Shown here: in pieces, positions 18,762 through 30,470 of the stretch | Position numbering within the stretch: position 1 is the stretch's first letter | Layout of the letters: each line of letters begins with the position of its first letter | Assembly (NCBI GenBank): GCA_001465935.1 | Contig: LNKV01000031.1 | Span: 209,871-273,870, forward strand | Reading direction: 5' to 3' | Length of the DNA stretch: 64,000 nt | Origin: Clarireedia homoeocarpa | Taxonomy: Eukaryota; Ascomycota; Leotiomycetes; Helotiales; Rutstroemiaceae | Made by a program: the position numbers and the translations under genes | Notes under the pieces: generated by a model | The model's database searches: none | Told to the model about the DNA's origin: nothing | What the model saw: only the letters and a program-made list of their open reading frames with translations

Positions 18762-21700
18762 TTATTTATCTCTATTCAGATCATCAGTATCATGTCTTGG
18801 ATCAAGGGAAACGGTATAAAAACTTACTCGTCCACGTCGAGAATTGACCTGCTCTTGTTGCATGAATCCCATGTTCTGCATACCACCAACAGCTAGCCCA
18901 CCATAACCATAACCTCCCATACCCATTCCCATGTTACCAAAGCCAGGTGGGGCAAATGTGTTTTGTCCCATCATAGGACCTGGGCTCATGTTTTGTGGTG
19001 GGGGTTGTATGGGGCTAGCATTTTGCATGCCCCGATATTGATCTGCCATTTGTGGGCTTCCGAATCCCCCAAAGCCAGATTGCATGTTGGGATAAAAGTT
19101 GTTCATCGGAGGAGTGCCTCGTGCCATGTTCTGGTACTGCAGTTGCTGCATCGACATTGGTTGGATCATAGGATTTGAAGCAGGGAACATCGAGCTTGGA
19201 ATAGCATAAGACTGGTAAGGAGTCACGTTGGAGTCCATGCTGTCAGTTCTTTGCATTCCCATACCCATGTCAAAGTTATTTGGCATTGGAGGATAGAATT
19301 GGTTGGCACCATATTGAGGCGGAGCCATGTGCCCATTGGCTTGGCTTTGTTGTGAGCCAGGTCTGGGTCGCTCATTTGAATGCTGCTGAGTGTGCTCTCT
19401 GCTTGGTCCAGTGCTACCGTTGCGGGTGGACAATCCAACCTCATCCATGAGACGCTTGTATCCTTGTGCTGGTTGTGCCTTGAGACGAATCAGGACATTG
19501 CGGACGTTTTCTACCACTTGACTGCGGATCGACTCATCGAAGAACGGCGTGGTGAGTACCTTGAAGATCAAAGTAGCACCACAAGCCTGATCAGATAAGA
19601 TAGCCTCGAGGGTTTCATCATTGGGCGAAAAGAACAATGCTTGGAAGATCTGATCTCGAGCATCGGATTCTAGCTTCTGATTGATGACTTTCAATACGGT
19701 AAGATATGCAACCTTGTGTTTGCAGAGGTGCACCAAATTTGGCACAAGTTGAGGTGCAAGAACGGATCGCCTTTGAGGGAATGTGCAAGTATCCAAGAAC
19801 CACGTTAGGAGGAGAGCACCATTAGCATTAGTAGCCAGTTGAACACTGTGCAAGGCGATAGCAGCGGCCAGCATTCGCTGTTGCTCCTTTGTGGAATGAT
19901 GGCTTTCAAGACAAGCTCGCATAGCCCGTGCCCCGTAACGTCCTTCCGAGATTGGCTTCATCTGGCTAAGCATTGACTCGAAGATGAAATCATTGTATGG
20001 CGAGCCAAACTTCAAGCAACATTGAAGGACGTAGTTTCCATATTGGTCGAGGAACAATGGAACAGTATAAGGCTGGAGGTTGGAGACGATCATTTTCTTC
20101 TGCTTTGGTCTAGAAATAGTCAAGTCAGCTAAAATTCAAGGAGGTGTTGCTCAAAGGGAGCTCCATCAGTGCGTTAATTCATGGACCTGCTTCGAACTTA
20201 TCAAATATGATGTCTAAAGTCAAGATTTGAGATCTCTGCTTTAAATCCAGGTAATTGAGTTGGTCCATGAATTAGTGCACCCATAGTAGGCTTTTCCAAA
20301 CCCCGAGATCACGGCAAAGGATTTTGTGAGATTGGATATGTACTTACGTGCTGCAAACTTCTATGATCTTCTGGGCGGCCCATGTACCATTCTTGTGAAC
20401 ACCAATTTCAGCAAGGTGGGGTGCAATCTCAGCCAGCATGAGATCCCTCATATCATCAGAGCAGTGCTCGAACAATTTCTGCACAACAGTGTTACCAAGG
20501 TAATCTGAAGACAGCTCAGCAACCTCTGGGAGCATTTCCATGGCGATGCTTTCGATCTCTGCAGCCGACCAGCTTTGGTTGTCGATTCGCTTCCTGATAT
20601 CTCTAAGTTTGGGAGCATCATGAACTCTGTTGTGGCTTGGCTCTGGGATTGGTGGGATTTCAGACTGATAGTTGTCATAAGAGATAGCCTGCTGCAAACT
20701 TTGGCTGATCTTCGCTTTGTCATCTGCGGTAGCTCCGAATTCCCCGACAATATTCAAGATTTCATTCTTGATATCTCTGAGTTTTGGGGAAGGCGGCTCA
20801 GCGGTTACTTGTCTAGATGCAGCACCAGCTGGTGTACCATTAGCATCACTCGAAGATGCTGTCGCTTCCTGTCCCTTAGAGAATGGATCCGGGCTTGGTG
20901 AAGGAAATGTTCCCTCGTGGCCGGGAGTCGTAGCTGGAGAGACTGGCTTGGCAAAATTGATTCGGACTGGTCCAGCTCCAGGGAAAATCTCCTTTCCATG
21001 CATCATAGCCCTAGCAGATACAGCGCTTTCCACACGCTCAAAATTGACAAAACCGCAGTTCTTGTGTGTGAGAACACGAGCAGATTGGACTGGGCCATGA
21101 GACTTGAACATCTCAGTAAGTGTGGAAGTAGTTGTCGATGATGGAATGCTCCCAAGCCAAAGTGCACTTGTAGGTCCTTCCAAAGTATGTTCGTTGGGAG
21201 CGAGATGATCGTTTCGGCTATTGGAGCGTCCTAAACTCATAGCAGCGACTGCTTCTGGGAGTCCCTCGAATTCTTGAGCTTCTGACATGCGAACATCTGC
21301 GGCATTGATACTATTTCCAAGACGAGAGGCAGATGGGTAGTAATCTCGGAGCAGGCGTGTTGTTGGTGATTCGAGTACTCCCGCAGTTCTAGCCCTAGGT
21401 CTGTTTGAGGACGCTTGGTTGGCAAATGCCTGTACCGCAAGATTGTGTTGTTGAATGGCAGCATTGGTTGCGGCCATTTGCATGTGTAGTTGAGCTTGCT
21501 GAGCTTCGTAGGGTGTCATGCTACCAGACCCATACTCGTCAGCTTCCTCATCTTCAGCATATTTTTCTTTCGCATTGACAGAATATGACCGGAATCGATT
21601 TGCTTGCTTCGTCATGTCGGCGAGATTTGCTAAAAATGGATTTACTAATTGTGCTCGTGGCGGTTGCGGGGTGTCTGCGAGACCAAGATAATCAAGGGTC

Positions 21701-22568
21701 CTCATCTCGTTTTCACCGGTCCCTTCTTTGGAAAATGACGATTGTGCGGGAGAGCTTGGACCGTTGGAAGGCTGGCTCGCTATGCTAGCCAATGTTGAAG
21801 TTCGCTCCCGACCAGATGCCCAGCTAGTTGAAAACACGGATGGGCCAAAAGGGCCGCTGACATTGGCATACTGAGGTCTTTGAGGCATTGATCCTGCACG
21901 CAACCGTGATAACAAGGTTGCATTACTCGATGGGTCTCCCATCTCGCCAAGATTTGGCGAAGGAGATTTAAATGGACTTTGTGAAGGGGTCGGCCTTGAC
22001 GTTTTAGACACCAGAGAAGGGATTGATGGGATAGCGGCGCTAGTAGCTCCGCCAGGAGAGAAACGAGACGGCACTGTGCCAGCGCGCGCTCGTCGAGTTG
22101 GCAGAATTTCCGCTGTCGGCAGATGGGTGAAGTCCGGGAACCCATCAGTCGGTGATTCTGGTATGTTTTCGCGGAGGGGTGTTGAATTGCCGCTTGTTGG
22201 CGGACCCCACACATTTACTGGTAGTCCTTCTTGCGCTTGGATTTCTCGTGCTCTGTAAAATCAAAATCAGTCATTGCTCAGAGTTGTAGAAGAGTGGGAT
22301 AATAGCATTACCTTTTTGAAGAGAAGAGCCTGCTGGCACTCGTTCCGCTAAGCTCGTGCGATGGAGAGCCAGCTCCCGACCGTGTGTTACTGGCCATTTT
22401 GCTTGTAGAACTCAATGCGCCGGGAAGACCAAATGGCGACCTTAATGAACCTCCTGTAGAAGGTTCCGTGGGGGAAGTATTGGCGGTCGAAGAACCAGAC
22501 CGGGTGTAACCAACAGCCGATTGAGGTAAATGACTTAGATTGAGATGCTCAGATCTCTTAGTTGACAT
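18762..22568 (-). CDS. RRM + Pumilio-repeat RNA-binding protein (Jsn1/Puf2-like)
   Basis: PUF proteins bind 3' UTRs and control mRNA decay or localisation; the Jsn1/Puf2 branch also carries an RRM. Exons 22312-22568, 20348-22252 and 18762-20109 give 1169 residues. The N-terminal ~440 residues are Ser/Thr/Pro-rich. The RRM is near 448-520 (TSALWLGSIPSS, NCGFVNF). PUF repeats follow from about 650 (LGNTVVQKLFEHC, NGTWAAQKIIEVC, YGNYVLQCCLKF, YGARAMRACLES, ATLIFKVL), and the tail is Gln/Met/Gly-rich. The second intron is long (238 nt) and contains an inverted repeat. The stop at 18762 is uncertain: the coding frame runs through a perfect GTAAGT donor after NSRRGR, so a final small exon may exist. 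Confidence 0.88.
20169..20280. repeat. Inverted repeat inside PUF-gene intron
   Basis: GTGCGTTAATTCATGGACC at 20169-20187 pairs with GGTCCATGAATTAGTGCAC at 20262-20280 with two mismatches. The pair nearly fills the 238-nt intron (20110-20347). Confidence 0.7.
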
Positions 22569-25500
22569 TATAGATTATGCCGTCTGCGACTTATCTCCCG
22601 ATTAAATTACGAGAGATGGCAGGTGGTTGCTGATTCGAACTCGAATGTATTCTTTTCCTTCTCCAGTGCTGTTTCCAGCACCTATTTTCAACCAATATGC
22701 AACCGATTCGATGGCAGATTGACAAGGATTCGCTTGACCTTTCGAAAGAACAGAGATGAGAGAGATGGTCGATTGTTTCGAAAGTGTCACGTCAGACCGC
22801 TTAGTAGTTCTGGAATTAGCAAAGACTGTTGCGGGCACGGTCAAAGAGTCGTCGAGGAGGTCCTATCGTCTTGGCAGAAAAGATTTTAATATCTATTAAA
22901 ATGTAAACTCTTTCAAAGGTCAAATCAATGACTTCACAAGAGACAAAAATTGAATCGTCGATTGCAGTGAAGGAAGGTCTTGTTGATCCGATAGGGGTTC
23001 GGTCGTCCTGTGAGGCACAATCTTTCGTAATAATCTTCTTCTTCTCTTGCAATGAAGAATGCTGAGATCGATTGTGCTTGAATTAAGCTTGTGAGGATTT
23101 CGATTCGTAAATACGGCTTGACGTGAGTGGAAAGGATTGATTGATGGGGAATTTTGGTCGTAAAGAAGGGGAGTTGTGCAGTGCTGCTGATATTCTTTTG
23201 GACGTCGTAATAAAGTTGATTCCCGCTTTCAATGCACACCTCTCAGGGCTACTTTTTCATTAATACAATAGAATAGATGAAACCTCAAGCTGCAAAGATG
23301 GAAAGATGAGAGAGACGGAAAAGATGGAAAAGAGGGCGAAAGTATTGGGGGCGATGGGAATGGTGGCAGAGGAAAGTAAAAAAGTTTCTCATAAGATTGG
23401 GGACAAGATAGGATGATGTGGTTTTTAGGTGCATTTCCTGCTGGGTGGTGAGTGGTGGGTGAGTGGTGGGTAAGTGGTGGTAAGTGGTGAGGATGGCGGT
23501 CTCGCAGGAAAATGGTCGCTTATGATGATTAGTGCGTGTGCTGAAACTTGGTGATGAATGATCCTTGCAGCTTGACATTCCCAAGTTGTCGTTGCTTGAC
23601 TTTTGCCTGACTAGCTCACGTCCTTTTGGGTATTTGGGGAAATCGAAAGCCGATAGGACCTTGGTATCAAAGTCCAAGGCAATTGAAGTGAAGCAGGCCA
23701 GTGAGGGATCATATGCATCTTCAAACGACCTTGCGGAGAATCAAACGACCTTGCGGAGAATGGAACGGTATGTTTCCCTTCGAATTTGATGCATGCCATA
23801 CCGGTACGAGCACCGATGTCCCATGCGAGCCATGCTACTTGGTCCTCGCTCATATGGGACGTTTACGAGAGTATGGAGGCCGGCGTACATGTCGAAGTAT
23901 ATGCGATAAGAATCCTTCTCACCATACGGACCTCTATATCGAGTGTCACATATAAATACTCAGCTCTGTCCTATCAAATGCTAAGGTTACCTTGTACAGT
24001 ACATCGGTTAACGTTAACTTGTTGATGATATGTTGGACGTTCATGAATGCCATCTCACTGCATACCCTTTATGCAGGTAGCCCGGGATAGATGTGCATCA
24101 TCATAATCAGTACAGTATCAGCATCTCTGCATGTTCCTGTCAAGAGTTCCGATGTCTCTATTCGACTTGGGATGATTCTGTCCTTCAGCCCTCAGTCCGT
24201 CCTCAAATGGATTCGGGGTCCGGTGTCGAATCCAAGCCAAGGTAGCGTATCATATTACTTCTCAAAGATCCTGCATTACGCTCCGTACCATAGCGGCCTG
24301 TCCCACACCAATGGCCACCTATCACTCTTCTCATACGATGTCTAGGCACTTTCCCCTGTCTGCACATATCTTTTGCTTTATGCTTACACGCTTCTACTTT
24401 AAATCTACCTGCTACTTGAAAACGTACTCGTGTGCCTCTCCAGAAAGCATCATGAAGAGCACTAGATGGACTCTGTGGATGAGGCCGAGCTTTCAACGAT
24501 AATGCGTTGAAGTTCTTGCTTGTTTTATGATGTTGTACGGGCAAGCCTCGGAGCCTTCAAAGCATTACACAGCGCGCGTTCTTCGGATCGTCTTCTTGTG
24601 CGATTCGTCTTCTCCTCCATTACAGTACCCCTTAAAGTGGCATTGAGTTCAGACGTTGAGGTTGCGCACCCTGTCGTCGATAGGGCCCGGTCATGACGGG
24701 TTCCTCCAAGGAAAAATGATCTGCATATTCATCCCCGTTCGTACAAATATAATTATACATCATCTCCGTCGCGCAGACAACAATGGTTGGTGAAGAAGTA
24801 CCGTGGCTGGTCGCTGCGTTAAGTCCTATGGTATGATGCACATTACCCGTAGAGCCGTCTCTCCTCGCTGATTGATAACTCTCAGTGGTGATCCTCTTTA
24901 TCCGAAACGCTAGCTTGTAGTGCACCATGAGACAAGCAACTCCAGCCGCCCATCCTTACAATGGTTTGTTCTTCGGTGCCTCGGTTCGCCCTGCCGCCGT
25001 TAAGGTCGATGAAGGGGTTGACTGTATGAAGGTTTACGAAGGAGCCATGGGATGATGGGGATACTCAGCGGTCCCAAGTCCAGAATTGTTCTACGTCGTT
25101 GATGCATGTCGACGCACGAACAAGGCATGAAGTTGGGGCGGCCGAAGATCTGCGAGGGGGAAAGAAGGGTTTCGCAACGGGATGATGGCAGAAGACTCTT
25201 TCTATATCTGTACACCAGTGTTTGAGGTACAATTAGCACTCGAGCTATGGTTCTTCTAGAATCTTGTTCGCATGAATGAATGAATGTGCGAAGTATCGAG
25301 ATCGAGCAAGTTGTTTCTAATAATAAGATTGGCTTGCTCAAACAGGAGACACGGCCTTCTCGCACGCCGGTACTTGTACAAAGGACTTGGAGACTGGTAA
25401 AAGACAAGGATAATCTGTCAACTTCTTCCTTACCGATCCAAAGGTTCAACGATGCGTCATGTGATTGACGTAAGGAGCAGAAAGCAGAAGGGGAGGTTCG

Positions 25501-25750
25501 CCTTATTTTGGATTCCCGTGCATTGTTTTTCTGCGCATGCGCAATCGCTTATCGTATCGGGAAAGTGTGGCTTGTCCCCGTGGTCCTTGCACGTATTGAT
25601 GATGGAGAGATTTCACAAAAGTGCTTTTCACAGCTCTAGCAACTTCACAGTCAACAAGACGCGTTTGCTCGCCTGTCTTGAAGTTCCAATGAGGTGAGGC
25701 AAACGCGATCGTTCTTACTATACCCGCAGGGTCGCGTTCCAAATAACAAC
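22569..25750. other. 3.2 kb divergent intergenic region (PUF gene / VPS72)
   Basis: No gene could be supported. The left part is the long upstream region of the PUF gene, a common feature of RNA-binding regulator genes. A 20-bp unit (TCAAACGACCTTGCGGAGAA) is duplicated in tandem near 23718-23760, and a GTGGTGGGTGA-type run lies at 23450-23490. A minus frame with an ATG at 24928 (98 residues) has no recognised domain and no codon support. Confidence 0.45.
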
Positions 25751-27856
25751 ATGGCGGACGAAATAGATGAAGATACCCCAGCGCGAACTGAAGAAAATAC
25801 CTCCGATGCCGGGAGTAGCAGCGACAGTGAGGGGGATAGCGGGGTGGAAGAAGTTGAATTGATGGTTACCTCGCGACAAAAGCGTTCTACAGCCGGTAAT
25901 CGGTTAACGTCTCTGTTGCAGCAAGAAGAGCCAGATGATGAGCTGGAGCTTTTATTCGCGGAAGATGAAGAGGATGCGGTTTACGAAGATGCTGGCGCGG
26001 ATTCCGATGTGCAGATGGATTCATCAGACGACGATGATGATCAAGGACCAACTGCAGGTGCGGATGATCTTGACGGGGAGAAAGAGTTACAACGGAAAGA
26101 AAAGGCTGAACGGCTTGCGAAAAAAAGAAAATTGAACGATGGAATACCAAAGATATTTAAGAAAAGAGTCAAGATAGACCCTACGGCTTCCGACAAGCCT
26201 TCTCCGCGACCCAAAAAGAAATCCGAACGCTCATCATGGATCCCAACTCCTGAAGATGCGCCAACCCGAGCTTCAGCGCGGGGCACCACGCGACAGAGCA
26301 AAGAACAATTACATGCGCAAATGATAGACAGGGAGAAAAAGAGGCTGAAGCAATTAGCAAATATGGAGAGAGCTGCTGCGGCGAAAGAAGCTGCGAAGAA
26401 GCCGGCAATGACGCAAGCGGACAGACTTGCAGAGGCAGCGAGGGTAGAAAAGAGCAATTCAAAAAGTCTAAGCAGGTGGGAGGAGGCGGAACAACAAAGG
26501 GAAGAAGAGCAGAGACAAAAATTGGCGGCATTACACAATCGTCAATTAAACGGACCTGTTATCACACTGTGGAGCGGACTTGCAACATGGGTTGGAGGAA
26601 AGCTAAAGCAAATTGGTTCAAAAAAGATTAGTCAAGATGAAGCTAAAGACAAGACGAAGAAGAGAAAAGCTGCAGAGATGGAAGGAGATGATGATGGAGG
26701 GCAATTAGAAGCAGACGCAACGCCGAAAGATGCTTCCGGGGTTGATTCAGCCAGGCCCGCTGTATCATCTTCAGATGTCGAGGGTGATGCAACAGCAAAT
26801 GGAAGCAGCTTAGTAACTTCTAAGGGCGATGAAGCTCCTGCGATCAAAGACACTTCCCCGCCAAGACCACTGGTCGCAAATGCATCTACAAACGGCATGC
26901 TACGACCACCCGCTACCCCAGAAAATCTTCCACAAATCAACAGCGGAATATTCAAACCTCCACAACTACCCACAATACCACCCAGCAGCAGTGTCCTACA
27001 ACCACCAAACCAAACATCCGGAGCCGTCCCACCAATAAGCGGAGTATTACAACCACCCCAATCCCACAATCAACCCGTTCCCATCAACGGTAACCTACAA
27101 CCCCCTGCTCACCTTATTAAAGCATCCGCTCCATCATTCTTTCTACAACCTCCATCCCTGGACGGATCCAAACCTCTCCCTGGTTTTCAGCCACCAAACA
27201 CTCAATACCCACGTCTGATGCCGTCACAAACGACTCCTTTTGCATTCACCCCCGCTCAGCATTACTCACCATACGCTTCCGCTCCTGCTCCGCCGCCAGC
27301 TCCGCCAGCTCCTCCTGTTACAGAATACGCGCTACGGAATTGCCTTATCCTGTCCAATTTCGATGAAGATGAAATCAAATCGAAAGACGTCCAGACTCGT
27401 ATTCTCTTCAACCAAACTTTCCCTAAAGCTCCCCGTAAGTCTTCCCATCCCCCCTTTCACAATCTCAACCCATTCATTCCCTTTTGCCTCCCTTTACCTT
27501 TTTCCCCCTCAACCCCCGCAATCTAACCCCATCAAACAGGAACCTACAAACCTCGCCACTCCCTCTGCGCCATAACGCACTACCCAGCCAAATTCCGTGA
27601 CCCTAAAACGGGGCTCCCGTATCTAAACTCCTATGCGTATAAGGAGATCCAGAAGCTGAGGAAGGGCGAGTATAGGTGGAGTGCGTTGTTGGGGTGTTAT
27701 GTGGGACAGCAGAGTTTTGCGGCGAGAGGCGTGCCGAGTCGGTTTTTGAAGGGGGAGAGCGCTGTAAAGGGGGAGGGGGTTGGAGCTGGGTTGGGGAGTG
27801 TGGGTACAAATGGGGGTGGAGCTGCTGTGGGAAACGGTGGGGGTCGAGCTAGCTGA
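25751..27856 (+). CDS. VPS72: Vps72/YL1-like subunit of the SWR1 complex
   Basis: Vps72 binds H2A.Z and helps SWR1 deposit it in nucleosomes. Exons 25751-27434 and 27540-27856 give 666 residues. The N-terminal YL1 domain shows an acidic region (residues ~25-125) with the SRQKRSTAGNRLTSLL motif that binds H2A.Z-H2B, then a basic coiled stretch (KKRKLNDGIPKIFKKR). The C-terminal YL1 domain straddles the intron: PRTYKPRHSLCAITHYPAKF, then DPKTGLPYLNSYAYKEI and FAARGVPSRFLKGE. Between them is a ~150-residue Pro-rich linker with seven copies of an (L/F)xPP motif. The Gly/Val-rich end is low complexity. It is longer than yeast Vps72 because of the linker. Confidence 0.92.
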
Positions 27857-28799
27857 GAGACATGATTGATGCAGTAGATGAATTCCCAGAAGGAGAAATG
27901 GGAAGCCTGGATAAGATGAGCTGAACCGCATTGTACTCAAGCGTACAGAGACAGCTACATACCTATTGACAACAGTATAGCATAGCATAGCATCGCGTGT
28001 GAATAGTCCAATCGACTATCTTCAAGATTCAAGATCAGCTACAGGCAAATCCAAATAAACTTGGTTACTCAACTCAACCTAACCGGATGGGAAATGATAA
28101 CTATTGACGTGTTCTCATTCTGTGCTACTACCGAGTACAGTATATCGAGAGCTTGATAATGCCTAGTGACTGAGCAATATCTAATCTATTTCATGGGTAA
28201 ATCAGCGAGCAGAGAGGTATTATGCACATGGATCACATATGATTTGCACAATAAACAGCATCTCATTCCTTCTAGATATCGTAATAATTTCGTGTTGTGC
28301 AAAAGCGTGATTCTGTGCGACGTAGAAGGAGGGACGACGATCTTGAAGAAGACAAACAGAACAGGGAAATAAACGAATGTGCGGAAATCGGGAGCCATGT
28401 CCACGCACTGAAACCAAAAATTTAAGCACTTGAAGATGCTGCTATTATCGCTGAATAGCACCGACAGATTGCTGTTTGGAAGGAACGTGGGGCAGAACTA
28501 GTTGAGGGGGGATAGATAGTTCTACTAGGAGTTGGACGAAAGGCAGCTCGACGAGCAGAAAGCCAGAGAGAGCGCTCCTGCGACCAACTTTCAGCAAGTC
28601 GAATATTTCGGATCTACAGTAAAGCCATACAAAGCTGCTGGTGAACATTTCCTTCGAAGCATTCCAGATGATGGATGGCCAGACCGCTGTTGATGTAGAA
28701 CCTTTGCTAGAACTATCGGGCCTTGTAAGTGCTGTGGCTAAACAAAGGTAGTAAGAGAGGAGATACAGTACTGATGGGACCGGTATTTGGAGACATCTC
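27857..28799. other. Intergenic
   Basis: No gene supported. Minus-strand frames at 28186-28849 have no domain and overlap the upstream flank of a P450 relic. Confidence 0.4.
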
Positions 28800-29177
28800 T
28801 GAAGTTTTTTTGATAAGATTTTCGTACTCCGAGGTACTATACAGTACAACGATTTATACGAAGCAGTAACTTATGCTTTACATTGCGAGGCGGCAGTAAG
28901 GTTATTTGGAAGCGATGGCGAATCATTCAATCCAGATCAATGGAAGTCCATCAAGCCAGCTCCTTGGGAATATATTTCTATGCCATTTGGAGGCGGACCA
29001 CGGGCTTGTGTCGGCTGGGGAAAAGCACTAGTAGAGGTGGCATACACTGTGGCGAAGATTGTACAGCTCTGCAAAGAATTGGAGAGTCGTGGTGAGAGAG
29101 ATTGGGAGGGGGAGTGGAAGTTGACTGCTAAGAATGTTGACGGGTGCAAAGTTGTATGCATGAATAGTGATTTGTAA
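28800..29177 (+). pseudogene. Cytochrome P450 C-terminal relic
   Basis: The plus strand encodes the end of a P450: a degraded GTIQYN...TYALH block, FGSDGESFNPDQW (the PERF/PERW region), the haem-ligand motif FGGGPRACVGWGKALVE with its Cys, then ~45 residues to a stop at 29177. The motif resembles CYP52-type fungal P450s. About 400 N-terminal residues, including the I-helix and ExxR, are missing, and upstream frames are interrupted by stops. I read it as a truncated, decaying gene. A spliced intact gene is unlikely, because no I-helix was found in the 900 bases upstream. Confidence 0.75.
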
Positions 29178-29608
29178 GAATTAAAAGTCATTTTCTTTCA
29201 CAAGGGAAGAGGCAGATGTGAAGTAGAAATAGTGTTCTTATTGTTGTAATTTTAACTGCTCAAAAGGTCCACAGAAATATCATAGATTTAATTAAAGGAT
29301 TGTGTAAGTAACTAAAACATAAATGCTGATCAATCAATGAATGCCCTGAACCCCTTACCCCATGCAGTCCCTCCACCCGTTCCTTTGCGCGCTGTTTTTC
29401 TTCCCTTTCCCTTACTCTCTTCGTAAATGCCGTGTAAAGAAATCGCTGTTATCGTAAAGACCGTTTCGTAAGTAATATGCAAGCCAAATCCCAGCGTCAA
29501 CTCAATCAGATTGAACCAACGCCCGTGTTCCCTAACCCCAACTACCTCATTCTCATTCTCCTTTCTCCATGTCCTTCCACTCGACTGTCGTATCGAAGAA
29601 AAAGACAT
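29178..29608. other. Intergenic between P450 relic and secreted protein gene
   Basis: Holds the 3' flanks of both convergent units; nothing else seen. Confidence 0.4.
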
Positions 29609-30470
29609 CTAGACGGGGCAAGCAACAGTGTTGACCGTCTGTGGGGGACCGACATTCCACACTCCTGGAGCGATCAAGACGAGCGCGGGTGGGAAGTCGA
29701 CGGTGGAGAAGGTGCAGCGTGTGAGGTCGTAGGAGTCGGATGTGCGGACCTGGGAGATGGAGAGGACATTGTCTATATGAGAGGCACGTGGTTAGCTTGA
29801 TCTGACTGGCTGTGGTGGATGGGGGAGGTAAAAGAATGGAAGTAGGGGAGGGGAAGGAAGGAGAGGGGGAGCATACTTGTCGCAACGGCACCACCACCAA
29901 GCGGCACGGTCAGGAAGTACTTCGCATCAGCTGCGCCATCGAGTTCGATGGTGATGGAAGATGGAGGAGGAGGTGTAGCAGAGTCTCTGCAAGAAACGTC
30001 GATGATTGTTTGAGGGGGTCCGACAGCCCACTGCAGCGGTAGATGTTAGTTGATTGTATTCACAAACGGAGTGGCACGAATCCTAAATCGAAGAAATGCA
30101 AAAAGAAAGCGAAGTGTGGGGAACTCACGGTGTTAGTAGGGCCCTCAACGAGCGCGGGAGGAAAGTCCACGGTGTGGAAAGAGCAGTAAGCAGCAACGTC
30201 GAAAGAAGCGGGGGAGGTGAGAGTGAGGGTGGAGATGCTTAGAGCATTGTCTATGGAGATTCATGTTAGCAAGCCTTTGTATGCACATTGGAAAATGGGG
30301 TTAGTAGTACTGGTTGTGACTTTAGATCCGTCAAGAGGGATGTTCAAGGTGTAAGATGCGTCCGCTGCACCGTTGAAAGCGAGAGTGATGGAGTTAGTGC
30401 GCTCGGTAAGTGGAGCAGCTTGGGTGAGAGCGAGAAAGGCGGGGAGGCTGATGAGCTTTGAGAATTGCAT
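29609..30470 (-). CDS. Small secreted protein with two homologous halves
   Basis: Exons 30311-30470, 30129-30250, 29877-30030 and 29609-29772 give 199 residues. Residues 1-19 form a signal peptide (MQFSKLISLPAFLALTQAAP). The mature protein is an internal duplication with a ~92-residue period. Both halves share NGAADA / DGAADA, then a Y-x-L-x-x-PL strand, TNNxLSIS, a Cys followed by TVDFPPALV, and VGPPQT ending in VxC. The first and third introns fall at the same phase-1 position in each half (T-N-N), so the duplication copied an exon-intron-exon block. Four conserved Cys could form two disulphides. I do not recognise the family; a secreted effector-like or surface protein is possible but unproven. 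The start at 30470 is the only ATG before the signal peptide. Confidence 0.85.

Noticed and set aside
24632..24928. Minus-strand ORF of 98 residues with ATG
   Set aside because: No recognised domain, no signal peptide, and not clearly coding in composition; left as intergenic.
26041..26538. Minus-strand ORF of 165 residues
   Set aside because: Antisense shadow of the Lys/Glu/Ala-rich part of Vps72.
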